A stretch of DNA of 64,000 nt, taken from NCBI GenBank assembly GCA_947500575.1, contig CANMSI010000003.1, forward strand, positions 608,695 through 672,694. The letters run 5' to 3'. Both the position numbers and the translations under genes were made by a program. Positions 42,911 to 53,251 of the stretch are shown one piece after another. The notes beneath the pieces were generated by a model, which was given only the letters and a program-made list of their open reading frames with translations, was not told where the DNA came from and did not search any database. The stretch's first letter is position 1, and each line of letters begins with the position of its first letter. This DNA comes from an uncultured Flavobacteriaceae bacterium (GTDB lineage: Bacteria; Bacteroidota; Bacteroidia; Flavobacteriales; Flavobacteriaceae).

Positions 42911-45802
42911 TTAGGCTCTTTTTGCGTATTCGGAAGGTGTAGCTTGGTAGACTTCTTTAAAACACTTGGTAAAGTAGGCATGGTCATTAAAACCTACACT
43001 ATAACCTACCTCAGAAACGTTGATATCAGAATCTTTTAATATTTGCACGGCAAGTTTTAGGCGCTGCGATCGGATAAATTCAGTAGTGGTTAATCCGGTG
43101 AGAGCTTTTAATTTTCGATGTAACTGCATGCGACTCATATGCAAGGCTTTGCTAAAGGCGGCGGCACTAAAAGAAGAATCTACCAACTGCCTGTCCAATA
43201 CAATTTGCATCTTTTCTAGAAATTGTTCATCAACAGAGGTAATGGCAATATCTTTTGGCTTTAGGATAACTTCTTGACTATAGCGTGACCTGAGTTTTTT
43301 CCTAAGTGCAATAAGATGCATTGCTTTGGATTTTAATATCTTTTGATTAAATGGCTTGGAGATGTAATCGTCCGCTCCAACATCGATTCCAGTCAGTTTA
43401 TTTTTATCTCCAGTCTTTGCAGTTAAAAGAATAATGGGAATATGACTGGTACGTTCATCTTCTTTCAATTCCTTAGTTAATGCAATACCATCCTTAATTG
43501 GCATCATAACATCAGAAATAATTAGATCCGGGATTTGCTCTAAAGCTACAGCAACTCCAACAGCACCATTTTCTGCTGTAATTATTTGATAATCCTCTTG
43601 AAAGAGATCCGATACTAGGGTTCTTAAATCTTCATTGTCTTCTACAATTAAAAGAATAGGGTCTTCTTTTTTTTGGGTGTTTAAAGTTCCATTAGAACTT
43701 GGCTTTGCGTAAGGAATTCTGATTTCTGGATTTTGAAACTCCTTGGCCTCAATGATATTAGCATTCTTAAATTTATTTTTATCAATGCAAAGAGCAACCT
43801 TAAAGCTAGTCTTAATACCCGTTTCACTTGAGGCATTTATAGAGCCTTGGTGTAAAGTTGTCAATTCTTTTACCAAAGATAAACCAACTCCGGCACCATC
43901 GCTATGATCATTACTTTGATAAAAACGTTTAAAAATATTTGTCAATTGGGCTTTTGTTAGCCCAGGTCCGGTATTCTCTATTTTTAATAAAAGCTGCTCC
44001 TTTTCAATAGTAGCTGTCAAATGTATTTTTCCAAATTTTGGAGTGTATTTAATAGCATTTCCTAAAAGATTGGTTGTAATTTTTTCTAGCACATCTTTAT
44101 CGAACCAAACTGAAAATTCTTTGTTTTTTACTTCAATGTGCAGATCAATTTCTTTTTGTTTTGCTAAGTATTCAAAAGATGTTGCCCAAGCCGCTATATA
44201 GAGAGTAGCAGTGCCATATTCCAATTGAATTTTTGTATTGCCGCTATCTATTTTGGACAAATCCAGAAGTTGGTCCACCAATGAAAGTAACCTTGTTGTG
44301 TTTTGAGAGGCCATTTCAAAATGGTCTCTTTTTTTGGTTGATAAATTTGGCTCTGCAAGTGTTTCTTGGATGGGAGATGAAATAAGAGTAAGAGGGGTCC
44401 TAAATTCGTGAGAAATATTAGTAAAAAAGTTGGTTTTTAGAGCATCTATTTCCCGAAGCTTTTTGTTGGTTTTTTGACGATTTCGATAGAGAATAAAAAG
44501 AAGGATCCCTAATAGAGAAGTAAGCCCAATCCCTCCCAGTAAAATATTTCGCTGATTTTTCTGCTTTTGTATGGTAAGCTCATTTTGAGATTTGAGCAAG
44601 CTAATTTCTTGTTCTTTCTTTTCTTTGTCTTTTCGTTGTTCAGAAAGTAAAAAACCATCAGTGTTACGCTGCTCTGTTAATTGGCTTAGTAATTCTTCAT
44701 ATTTCTTTTTGGTTTCATATGCCTTTTCAAAGTTCTTTATTAATTCGAAATACTTGATTTCTACTCTATACAGTTCTCGTTTGTATGCGAATGGACTGGT
44801 AACATCGGGATTTAGTCTTGATTGTTCTAAATGTATAAAGGCTTTTTGGGGATGGTCTTGCGCAATGTATCTTTCTGTCCATAGAAGATGTATCCATCCT
44901 AGTAAGGGTAAACCTTTTTTGCTGTGCAAAAGATATGCTCCTTTTTTAAAATATTCTGCCGTTTTCTCTTGATCACCCTTATTGAAAAAAGTTTTAATTA
45001 GACCAATAATGGCTCTGTCTTTAATGGATTGATCGTCTAAGGAATTTCCTAGTTTTAATAGCTTTTTATATTGATGAATAGCTTCATCATAATCCGTTTT
45101 TTCAAGTGCATTTTCTGCCAAGAGGGTATATGCTCCAAATTCAGCAAAAGGATAATGGAGTTTTTTAGACAATGCCAACGCTTTGTTGATATAATCCTTA
45201 GCCAGTTCTTCGTTCGCTGCAGATTCCATATAGATTTTAGCCATGGCTCCATAAATGTTTACCAAAACCGCACTTTCATAATTATTGACGCTAAATAAAG
45301 AATCTACCTTTAGGAATAAATCTATTTTTTTTCGAACGTCTAATTCGTTCGAAGCATAAGCTGCATACGCATTGCCAATTCCCTCTATATAGTTAACATC
45401 TTCAGAGCTATGAAGCACATTCGTCCAAAGTGCCATCGATTTTTTAGCTTCACCTTTGAAATGGGCGTGGTTGGCTAACCAAATTTCACTATCAATGGAA
45501 AGTTTAGTTTCACCCTCTTTGGAGCTAATTTCTAAGGCTTTCTTGTAATGGTATTCTGATGAATCCATGACTTGACGAACGAAATAGTATTGACCTAAAT
45601 CTTGATGATAGTAGTAGCTTGGTAAAAAGTGTTTGGAGGTTTCTGCTGCTAGCTTCAATTGTTTTATGTGAAAAAAAGCAGAATCAGGATTTTTGAAAAT
45701 ACTTTTTTTAAAGTTCCTATGATAGTCCATTACCAGCTCTTTTTCCTGAGCGTTAGTAACCCAAAAGCCTAAGGTGAAAATTAGTAGAAGTAATACTTTC
45801 AT
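42911..45802 (-). CDS. Hybrid two-component system regulator with TPR sensor and AraC output
   Basis: 963 aa. Signal peptide (to about 19), then a tetratricopeptide-repeat sensor of about 350 residues (repeats include YYFVRQVMDSSEYHYKKAL) and a coiled coil. A membrane helix spans about 420-440. The HisKA phospho-acceptor is H465 in NISHEFRTP and the ATPase domain carries NLLGNAIKYTP (578-588) and GAGVGLSLV (636-644). A receiver domain has phospho-acceptor D764 (IISDVMMP), and an AraC helix-turn-helix lies at about 865-963 (FSAAAFSKALHMSRMQLHRKL, VSEVGYSVGFNDHAYFTKCF). Unlike glycan sensors of this class it has no beta-propellers. It probably activates the operon whose 5' repeats lie 45 bases below its stop. 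Confidence 0.92.
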   Translation of the reverse strand: MKVLLLLIFTLGFWVTNAQEKELVMDYHRNFKKSIFKNPDSAFFHIKQLKLAAETSKHFLPSYYYHQDLGQYYFVRQVMDSSEYHYKKALEISSKEGETKLSIDSEIWLANHAHFKGEAKKSMALWTNVLHSSEDVNYIEGIGNAYAAYASNELDVRKKIDLFLKVDSLFSVNNYESAVLVNIYGAMAKIYMESAANEELAKDYINKALALSKKLHYPFAEFGAYTLLAENALEKTDYDEAIHQYKKLLKLGNSLDDQSIKDRAIIGLIKTFFNKGDQEKTAEYFKKGAYLLHSKKGLPLLGWIHLLWTERYIAQDHPQKAFIHLEQSRLNPDVTSPFAYKRELYRVEIKYFELIKNFEKAYETKKKYEELLSQLTEQRNTDGFLLSEQRKDKEKKEQEISLLKSQNELTIQKQKNQRNILLGGIGLTSLLGILLFILYRNRQKTNKKLREIDALKTNFFTNISHEFRTPLTLISSPIQETLAEPNLSTKKRDHFEMASQNTTRLLSLVDQLLDLSKIDSGNTKIQLEYGTATLYIAAWATSFEYLAKQKEIDLHIEVKNKEFSVWFDKDVLEKITTNLLGNAIKYTPKFGKIHLTATIEKEQLLLKIENTGPGLTKAQLTNIFKRFYQSNDHSDGAGVGLSLVKELTTLHQGSINASSETGIKTSFKVALCIDKNKFKNANIIEAKEFQNPEIRIPYAKPSSNGTLNTQKKEDPILLIVEDNEDLRTLVSDLFQEDYQIITAENGAVGVAVALEQIPDLIISDVMMPIKDGIALTKELKEDERTSHIPIILLTAKTGDKNKLTGIDVGADDYISKPFNQKILKSKAMHLIALRKKLRSRYSQEVILKPKDIAITSVDEQFLEKMQIVLDRQLVDSSFSAAAFSKALHMSRMQLHRKLKALTGLTTTEFIRSQRLKLAVQILKDSDINVSEVGYSVGFNDHAYFTKCFKEVYQATPSEYAKRA

Positions 45803-46005
45803 TACTTGTGGTTAGGCTTTAAATATAATAATTTGAACTTTGATCAGAGTGGAGCAACAGCATAAATTTTTATAGCGATTACACAACAATTGAAAAAAAA
45901 GAGTTTTTTAATATTTGAATGGTGAAAACAAAGATGAAAACGCTAATTGGAACATCTTTTTATAACCAAATTCAAATAGTGGGATTTAGAATTTTGAAAA
46001 ATGGT

Positions 46006-46695
46006 TTAAGACTTATTAAAATGTGTTAAGACGCTTTTAGAAACGATGGTTCCATTTCTTTTATAGTCTTCTTGTTTTACCATACCTACACCTTCTGCGA
46101 TCCACTGCTTGGCCGAATTCACTTTTCTTAAGCCCATATCTACCTCGTTGTCATAAGAAATAATATAACAATCAAAAGTGCCCGCGGGAGTTGTAATGGT
46201 TTCTCTTCCTATCACTTTGCGGTTAGAGACTTTGAGGTTCATATTCATATTAATTCCGCCCATATTAATTTTCATTAGTACATCTGCATCTGGTAATTCA
46301 TCGCCTTCTGCTAAACTATTTGGAAAATCTAGGTTGGTCCCAGTCATTTCAATTTCCATTCCTTCGTATTGCTTAAATAATTGAGGAGATATCATGGATT
46401 TAAAATCCATAGATACAACACCATCAACACAGGTCATATCTACATTATTCTCTACAATGAGATCACCATTTTTATCTTTTACTGATGATAGGACCGTTGC
46501 TTTTTCCCCAGTTTCAAAAGGAGCCACTTCTTGTACCTTATAATCAATAATTGCATTCACCCTATCTCTTTTATCGTAGGAGGTGATTTGAAATTCGGTA
46601 TTGGACGTTAGTGGATAGTATTTGCTGCAATCTTGAGATTGCACGACAGGTATTGACAGAAGAAGTATGCCAATTAAAAGGCTGAGTTTTCTCAT
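46006..46695 (-). CDS. TapB/DUF3108-like secreted protein
   Basis: 229 aa with a signal peptide (LLIGILLLSIPVVQSQ). The mature protein starts DCSKYYPLTSNTEFQITSYD and has the C-terminal block TITTPAGTFDCYIISYD followed by AKQWIAEGVGMVKQE, which fits the TapB/DUF3108-like fold. The middle contains a Met/Asn/Gly-rich turn (INMGGINMNMNLKV). Function is unknown; relatives are periplasmic. It has 203 bases of 5'-flanking gap to the hybrid regulator start on one side and 103 bases to the 820-aa lipoprotein gene on the other; it is probably monocistronic. Confidence 0.68.
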   Translation of the reverse strand: MRKLSLLIGILLLSIPVVQSQDCSKYYPLTSNTEFQITSYDKRDRVNAIIDYKVQEVAPFETGEKATVLSSVKDKNGDLIVENNVDMTCVDGVVSMDFKSMISPQLFKQYEGMEIEMTGTNLDFPNSLAEGDELPDADVLMKINMGGINMNMNLKVSNRKVIGRETITTPAGTFDCYIISYDNEVDMGLRKVNSAKQWIAEGVGMVKQEDYKRNGTIVSKSVLTHFNKS

Positions 46696-46798
46696 CTTAC
46701 AAAAGGTTTTTCCCTAAAAATACTGGTTGTTAGGTGATAACCACTCAAATATGTATGCATGGTGTTTAAAAATGTATAACTAGTACAAATACACCTAA

Positions 46799-49261
46799 TT
46801 AATGCATTGTATACACAATTAATGAGTTCGCATTGTCTTTGGAAACAAGCTCTAACTTTCCGTCTTTATTCATATCTGAGAGGTCTATTATAGAACTGCC
46901 TATAACTGGGAAATTTCTAATGGTTTTAGCTGCACTATCAAACAGGTAGATTTTTTGATTTTGAAGATCGGTTACGCTCACATAAATTTTATCATTGATA
47001 TAAAAAATTTGAGGTTTTGAATAAAGTCCCAATTCAAGTGTTGCTTTTTTCCCTTTGATGCGTAATACATTATCATCCATTAAGGCAAGCGTTTTACTTG
47101 TTGCATCCATTCCATGGTCTTGGTTAAGATGAAATTTGGTTTGAGAAAGTGCACCTTTCGTGTCTATCTGAAAAAGTGTTCCGGCACTATCGGTAACCGA
47201 AAATTTATTTTTGTACAAATAAGGGAGGTTATCAGAAAATTTTATTTTGGTTCTTACCGGCACTCGTGTTTTTCCAATCCTATTCAAAATTTTCAAATCA
47301 CCTGCAGCTTCCTGAAAAACAAGATAATCTTTACTTCCTATTTTAAAATGTTGTGGAATGCTCTTAATACTACTTTTAGCAGTGGTATACGTAAAACCCT
47401 TAACAATTTCAGCCTTGTTATTATACATTCGAATAGTCTTGTCTTGGGTAATTACAAAGCGGTAGTTCTTTTTGTTTTCGTAATCAAATACAGCCAATGG
47501 GTTAAGGTTAGGACCATCATAGGAAAACGTAAAAGGGGCTACTTCCTTACCATTCCTGTCCAAGATTAAAAATTGATTAGTGGTTGTAAAAGCCAATTGT
47601 AGTCTGCCATTTTTATAGAGGTCTACTTGCTTAATTTTTCCTTGTATAGGACCATCTAATTGTTTTTTCCAAAGGACTTTTCCTTTTGCTGAGATCAAAT
47701 ACAAATTATGCTGTTCATCCTGAACCACAATTTCTTTGTTACGTGTTTGGTGGTTTTCTACGAATTGCGGGTTGGTTGCAATTTTACCATCTAGTTTGAC
47801 GGTGAAGAGGGTAGATATTGCGTTTTTCTTTGCAGTTGATTCCGTTTTATGTAGCACTATATTCGTGTGAAAAATTGAGTGATCTGCAACAAGTTGTGTT
47901 GCAAAAGCATATTTGGAGAATTGTGAAGCCTTAAAACTATCTGATACTTCTTTTGAGAAGTGTTGGTCCAATACCGAAGAAACGCCGCTATTTTTCGCAA
48001 TATATAATAAGGACGATTCGTCTGCAAGAACGGCTTCTGCCGTTTTAAAAACTGCATTTGTATTAAAAGTAGTGCCGTTTTTGTGATTGCGAATAACAGT
48101 CTGCAAAACATCAGTATTTGAGGCAAAAACAAAAGTGTTTTCCAATATGGTATAATGATTGGCTTCAAACTTTTGAACAAGTGGATTGAAGAGTGCATTT
48201 AAAAAGTCGTTATTGCTAAGGGATATAATTTCATTGCCTTGATAATCAATAGCCGTTGTTTTTAAATTATCTAAATACTGCGATATATTGTCTGCCCCAA
48301 AAGTATTTAGAAGAACCACTTTATCTTTTTTAAGATACATAGTCCCAATTTCTTCAACGGTGTTAAATAAACTATCTAGTAGCGTATTTCTATTGAGGTA
48401 TTTTTGCTGGTTCTGGGCAAAAACGCCGTAGTCATCAAAGGTGTATGAAAGAATAGCATCTGCAGAAGCAGGAGTAAAATTAGCGGTTGTATTGGTTAAG
48501 GGTTTGGTATTTTTGAATAGATTGGCATAAGCCGTAAGTGTGTCGTTCGGAATACTCAATCCAGTAAAATGAATATGTTCTTGAGACATGCTTAAATCTA
48601 AGGAAAACCAGTCTGCAAGATCAGATGGGATTAAAGGTACTCCTTCTTTCCCTATCAATGCTGCAATGGTATTTGAAGCCCTTGCATTCACAAAGAGAGA
48701 GGCCGACTTGCCATTGGCATTCATCTGGTATAGCTTATGAAGAGTATTAGAGATTTCATCTTCCTCGCCCTTAACAAGCAATTGTTCTAACAGTGGTTGA
48801 GAAGATGATATAACCGCAATGTTTTTAATAAGGGTGCTATAATAGGTAGTATTATTAATGGTGTGTTTTTGGAAACTGTGATTTTTTAGGGAGAACGTTT
48901 CCACAGACATATCTGTTGCCTCCTCTAAATGAAACAAATTAGGTGTTTGGTTTGTGGCAAAAACGAATTCAAAATTTTGAGACTCTTTTTCTGAAAAAGA
49001 TAAAACGGCTTCTGCTTTAGGAAATATATAATGTAGTGCATCTATTTTGTTAACAATGCTATCATAGAGACTTGTATTTTTCCATTTGGAGAGTAGTTCG
49101 TTGTTTTTTAACTCACTTTTGAGGGCGGATAGGTCGTCTATTTTTATAACTATAGCAGCTTCTTTAGGAACATAGTGCAATAAGGAGTCTGTTGTTTTTT
49201 CTGTTGGCGTGCAACTTATGCTTAAAAAAAGAATGAGATATAGGAGATACCTAAAGTTCAT
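46799..49261 (-). CDS. 820-aa lipoprotein of unknown function, two-part
   Basis: Lipobox SISC (C17). The N-terminal half (about 20-480) is mixed alpha/beta with VPKEAAIVIKIDDLSALKSEL and repeated DLNL-type turns; the opening resembles DUF3352-like proteins but I cannot confirm it. The C-terminal half (about 510-820) looks like a beta-propeller of WD/PQQ type: regularly spaced strands such as IVVQDEQHNLYLISAKGKVLW and LAFTTTNQFLILDRNGK. It is followed after 30 bases by rnhB on the same strand, reading upstream to downstream rnhB then this gene. No enzymatic motif is visible. Confidence 0.7.
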   Translation of the reverse strand: MNFRYLLYLILFLSISCTPTEKTTDSLLHYVPKEAAIVIKIDDLSALKSELKNNELLSKWKNTSLYDSIVNKIDALHYIFPKAEAVLSFSEKESQNFEFVFATNQTPNLFHLEEATDMSVETFSLKNHSFQKHTINNTTYYSTLIKNIAVISSSQPLLEQLLVKGEEDEISNTLHKLYQMNANGKSASLFVNARASNTIAALIGKEGVPLIPSDLADWFSLDLSMSQEHIHFTGLSIPNDTLTAYANLFKNTKPLTNTTANFTPASADAILSYTFDDYGVFAQNQQKYLNRNTLLDSLFNTVEEIGTMYLKKDKVVLLNTFGADNISQYLDNLKTTAIDYQGNEIISLSNNDFLNALFNPLVQKFEANHYTILENTFVFASNTDVLQTVIRNHKNGTTFNTNAVFKTAEAVLADESSLLYIAKNSGVSSVLDQHFSKEVSDSFKASQFSKYAFATQLVADHSIFHTNIVLHKTESTAKKNAISTLFTVKLDGKIATNPQFVENHQTRNKEIVVQDEQHNLYLISAKGKVLWKKQLDGPIQGKIKQVDLYKNGRLQLAFTTTNQFLILDRNGKEVAPFTFSYDGPNLNPLAVFDYENKKNYRFVITQDKTIRMYNNKAEIVKGFTYTTAKSSIKSIPQHFKIGSKDYLVFQEAAGDLKILNRIGKTRVPVRTKIKFSDNLPYLYKNKFSVTDSAGTLFQIDTKGALSQTKFHLNQDHGMDATSKTLALMDDNVLRIKGKKATLELGLYSKPQIFYINDKIYVSVTDLQNQKIYLFDSAAKTIRNFPVIGSSIIDLSDMNKDGKLELVSKDNANSLIVYTMH

Positions 49262-49291
49262 ATAAAAGGCTTTGCCACAAAGTTAGAATTT

Positions 49292-49888
49292 TTACAAGTT
49301 GAGTTCTAATTGCTCGGGTAATTGTTTAAAACTTTTTCTATGGTACTTACTAATGCCATATTTTCTAATTGCTTCTCTGTGTTCTTTGGTGGGATATCCC
49401 TTATTTTTCTTCCAATTGTACATAGGGTACTCCAAATGTAGTTTTTCCATATATAGGTCTCGATAGGTTTTGGCAAGTACTGAAGCTGCCGCTATACTCA
49501 TATATTTGGCATCTCCCTTAATAATACATTCGAAGGGGATATTCTTATAAGGTTTAAATCGATTCCCATCTACAATGATAAATTCTGGCTTTTCTGTAAG
49601 CTGATCGATGGCTAAATGCATTGCTTTGATAGAAGCATTCAGTATATTGATTTTATCAATTTCCTCTGGGAATACGTGTGCTACGCCAAAACAAACTGCG
49701 GTATCTTCCAAATATGGTTTTAATTTCATTCTGCTTTTCTCCGAAAGCTGTTTAGAATCATTTAGAAGAGGATGTGTAAATTTTGAAGGAAGTAGAATTG
49801 CACTTGCGGTAACAGGCCCTGCAAGACACCCTCTTCCAGCTTCGTCTGTGCCTGCTTCTGTTAAAGTTTGATAGTATTGATGCAACAA
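49292..49888 (-). CDS. rnhB: Ribonuclease HII
   Basis: 198 aa. The catalytic DE pair is D15-E16 in [25 protein letters not shown] and [11 protein letters not shown] supply the remaining acidic residues, and [15 protein letters not shown] is the typical later block. It nicks RNA-DNA hybrids and single ribonucleotides in DNA. Upstream (higher coordinates) is a 246-base gap shared with the divergent SusC gene. Confidence 0.95.
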   Translation of the reverse strand: MLHQYYQTLTEAGTDEAGRGCLAGPVTASAILLPSKFTHPLLNDSKQLSEKSRMKLKPYLEDTAVCFGVAHVFPEEIDKINILNASIKAMHLAIDQLTEKPEFIIVDGNRFKPYKNIPFECIIKGDAKYMSIAAASVLAKTYRDLYMEKLHLEYPMYNWKKNKGYPTKEHREAIRKYGISKYHRKSFKQLPEQLELNL

Positions 49889-50043
49889 TTGTTAAATATT
49901 TAATTTTTTTTACGAAAATCTATCGCTTTATAGCTCCATATTCTTAAAAGGGAAGGGTAAAAATCATGAATTATGTTAATTTTTTAAATAGATCATAACA
50001 TCCAAGTGATATTTTGTTTTATTTAGTAATTTATTGGCTTTTT

Positions 50044-50069
50044 TTAACATTCTACCTCTCTAATGTTAA
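50044..50069. repeat. Perfect inverted repeat upstream of susC-like gene
   Basis: TTAACATT (50044-50051) and AATGTTAA (50062-50069) with a 10-base gap. It lies 66 bases before the SusC-like start and could be an operator, though AT-rich inverted repeats also arise by chance. Confidence 0.4.
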
Positions 50070-50134
50070 TCTTTTTTGGAAAATTAACTAATAATTAAGT
50101 ATTTTGCCGCTGACTAATTCAAAAATTTAATTAA

Positions 50135-53100
50135 ATGAGATCAAAGTTAACTTGGATGTTAACACCTTTATTGGTGTTATTCATGAGTTTCTCTTTTGGA
50201 CAAGAGAAAACGATTTCAGGTAATGTGACAGACCAATCTGGTTTGCCTTTACCTGGCGTATCTATAATAGTGGTTGGAACCACTAACGGAACGCAAACGG
50301 ATTTTGATGGGAACTACGAAATTAATGCTTCCGTTGGGCAGGTATTAAGATTTAGTTACCTAGGGCAAAAAACAGAGGAAAGAACGGTAGGTTCTCCGAA
50401 TTCTATCAATGTACAACTTGCGGATGATGCCCAGGCACTTGAAGAGGTAGTGGTTGTTGCCTATGGTACCCAGAAAAAAGATAACCTAACCTCTGCTGTA
50501 GCTGTAGTAAAATCAGAAACAATAGAGAACATTCCTGTAGCTTCAGTGGATCAAATTCTGCAAGGTCAAGTGGCTGGTTTAAATGTAAACGTTCCATCTG
50601 GTCAGCCAGGTCAGAGTGGTACAATTTTGATTAGGGGTAGAGGTTCATTCAATCCTGCTGCGGATATCGAGCCATTATTTATTATTGATAACATTCCTGT
50701 AGATCAAGATAATTTTAGAGCCTTGAATCCAAATGACATTGAGAGTGTATCTGTTCTTAAGGATGGTTCTGCTTCCGCACTTTATGGTAATAGAGCAGCA
50801 AATGGAGTTATCATTATTACAACCAAAAAGGGTACATTCAATAGTGCTGCGACAATAACTTATAGATCGCAATATGGTGTTTCTTTGCAGCCAAGCCCAA
50901 ATTTTGATGTACTTAATAGTACACAATTACTGGACTATCAGGCTCAGGTTGGTTCCGGACTCGGTGCAACACTTTCTGAGGCTGAAAGAGCGGAGTTAGG
51001 AGAATCTATAAATACGAATTGGGAAGATATATTTCTTAGAGACGGTATAACTCAATCACATGAACTTGTTATTCAAGGAGGTGGGGAAAATACCAGATCA
51101 TTCACTTCGATGCAATATTTTACTCAAGAGGGTATCTCTAGAAGATCTGATTTAAATCGTTTTTCTTTAAGAAATAATACGGATGTTAAAGGTAAAAGAT
51201 TTTCACTTTCAACTAATTTGCAGCTTTCGTTTTCAAGAAGTAGTTTTGTAGTTGATAGAGCTCGTGGGGGTAACACAGGTGGCCAATTAGATAATCCTTT
51301 TATTGTTCCTTATATTGCTTTACCTTTTCTTGACGCTTTCAATGCTGATGGAAGTCTAAATACTATTGGAACTGCAGAGTCTGGAGCGTTGAACGCAGAT
51401 GGAAGTGTATCTCCGAATGGAGCTAATGGATTTGTAAATACACCTTTTTTAGCACTAAACGTTTTGGATACAGATACGGATAGAGAAGATGAGGTAAGGA
51501 TCATTGGTGGTATTAATGGAACCTACGATATAGCTAAAAACCTTAAAATTACCTCAAGGTTAGGTATTGATTACATTCAAATCAATAATACGGCAATAAC
51601 CTCTCCAAGTGGTATTAGAGGTTTGTTGACACCTACGGAAGATTCATCTGTTAAAGGTAGTAGATTTGAAAACTTGAGCCGTGCTTTTCAGGTGAATTTT
51701 AATAACTCTATTACGTACGCAAATACATTTAATGAAAAACATTCTTTAAGTGCTACGGCATTAATAGAATATAATAAAAATCACTTGAGAACTCAATTTT
51801 TTCAAGGGTTTGGTTTAGATTCAAGAATACCAACTTCGCTCGCGGGTATTACGGATGGAAATACTGTAGATATTGTTGATGGAGAAGAAACCAGACCGTT
51901 TGTTCCCAATGTGGGTGGAACAACTGTAGATAGAGGTTTATTCTCTCTTGCAGGGGTTGTAGACTATGGGTTTGACGATAAGTATCTTTTTCAAGCTTCT
52001 ATAAGACGTGATGCTTCCTCTAGATTTCAAGGGGAAAATGAATGGGGAACATTTTTTGGGCTATCAGGAAGATGGAACTTACATAAAGAATCTTTTTTAA
52101 TTGGTTCTGATAAGGTTAATACACTAGCCCTTCGTTTAAGTTATGCTGAACTTGGTAATGAAAATCTTGGTCTTGCTCAAGGAAATATTTTTGCTACTCA
52201 GGATTTATTTGCTTTGGGTACAGGATTTCAAGGGAACCCAAGTATAGCACTTTCGAGTTTAGGAAATCCAGATTTAACATGGGAAACCAAAAAAACAATT
52301 AATATTGGTGTTGACTTTGGTTTTTTCAATAATAGATTAACTGGTAACTTGGAATTTTTTAGAGAGAGAACAGAAGATATCTTGTTCCAAGCACCAATTG
52401 CACCTTCCTCTTCTGCAGGATTCGGAAACTTAAACAGTAATTTAGGTGAGATTGAAAATAGAGGAATTGAATTTGCTTTCTCTTATGACCTAATTAGAAA
52501 TGATAAGGTAACGCTGAATTTATATGGAAACACCGCTTTTATTGAAAACGAGGTGATTAGTATAGATGGAGAGCAAGATTTTGTTGAAAATGGGTTAGTA
52601 ACTACTTTGCAGGTTGGAGCTCCGTTTGGTGCTTTTTACCAACAAATATGGGCTGGTGTAAATCCAGCAAACGGTGAACCGTTGTATTTGGATGCTGATG
52701 GTAACGTAACTAATGTGTTTAATACGGGTGATCGTGTTTTACAGACAGATAAAACAAGAGATCCGAAATTTAACGGGGGATTTGGTGCAAATCTTAGAGT
52801 AGGAAGATTTGACTTTACTTCATTGTTTAGTTACAGCTATGACGTTTGGCGTAACAATTCTGACCTTGGAGTTATTGAAGATCCAAACCTAGTAGGTTTT
52901 GCGAATCAATCAACCAATGTTTTGAGAGCATGGCAACAACCAGGTGACATCACAGATATACCTGCTGTTGGATTTGCACAAAGGTCTGCTAATCAGTCTA
53001 GATATTTAAGAGATGCATCTTTCTTGAGACTAAGAAATGTACAACTTGGATATACACTAGATAGTGATCAATTAAACGGATCCTTTAGAAGTATTAGAAT

Positions 53101-53233
53101 GTACCTTTTAGCTCAAAATTTATTTACCCTCACAAAATGGGAAGGGTTTGATCCAGAATCTAACCAAGCTACTTCTTTCTTTGATTTTCCGGTATCACGA
53201 GTTTTCACAGTCGGATTTGAAGTAAATTTTTAA
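50135..53233 (+). CDS. SusC/RagA-type TonB-linked outer-membrane transporter
   Basis: 1032 aa. Signal peptide ending FSFGQ, then a carboxypeptidase-regulatory domain (ISGNVTDQSGLPLPGVSIIVV, about 24-100), a plug with the SusC hallmarks QVAGLNV, ILIRGRGSF and SVLKDGSASALYGNRAANGVIII, and a barrel ending in RVFTVGFEVNF. No STN domain, so no FecR-type signalling. With the SusD-like lipoprotein it should form a pedal-bin nutrient importer. It leads a three-gene operon, 18 bases before the SusD gene. The substrate is unknown because no enzyme gene accompanies it. Confidence 0.94.
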   Translation: MRSKLTWMLTPLLVLFMSFSFGQEKTISGNVTDQSGLPLPGVSIIVVGTTNGTQTDFDGNYEINASVGQVLRFSYLGQKTEERTVGSPNSINVQLADDAQALEEVVVVAYGTQKKDNLTSAVAVVKSETIENIPVASVDQILQGQVAGLNVNVPSGQPGQSGTILIRGRGSFNPAADIEPLFIIDNIPVDQDNFRALNPNDIESVSVLKDGSASALYGNRAANGVIIITTKKGTFNSAATITYRSQYGVSLQPSPNFDVLNSTQLLDYQAQVGSGLGATLSEAERAELGESINTNWEDIFLRDGITQSHELVIQGGGENTRSFTSMQYFTQEGISRRSDLNRFSLRNNTDVKGKRFSLSTNLQLSFSRSSFVVDRARGGNTGGQLDNPFIVPYIALPFLDAFNADGSLNTIGTAESGALNADGSVSPNGANGFVNTPFLALNVLDTDTDREDEVRIIGGINGTYDIAKNLKITSRLGIDYIQINNTAITSPSGIRGLLTPTEDSSVKGSRFENLSRAFQVNFNNSITYANTFNEKHSLSATALIEYNKNHLRTQFFQGFGLDSRIPTSLAGITDGNTVDIVDGEETRPFVPNVGGTTVDRGLFSLAGVVDYGFDDKYLFQASIRRDASSRFQGENEWGTFFGLSGRWNLHKESFLIGSDKVNTLALRLSYAELGNENLGLAQGNIFATQDLFALGTGFQGNPSIALSSLGNPDLTWETKKTINIGVDFGFFNNRLTGNLEFFRERTEDILFQAPIAPSSSAGFGNLNSNLGEIENRGIEFAFSYDLIRNDKVTLNLYGNTAFIENEVISIDGEQDFVENGLVTTLQVGAPFGAFYQQIWAGVNPANGEPLYLDADGNVTNVFNTGDRVLQTDKTRDPKFNGGFGANLRVGRFDFTSLFSYSYDVWRNNSDLGVIEDPNLVGFANQSTNVLRAWQQPGDITDIPAVGFAQRSANQSRYLRDASFLRLRNVQLGYTLDSDQLNGSFRSIRMYLLAQNLFTLTKWEGFDPESNQATSFFDFPVSRVFTVGFEVNF

Positions 53234-53251
53234 TGTAAAATATTTTAAGAG

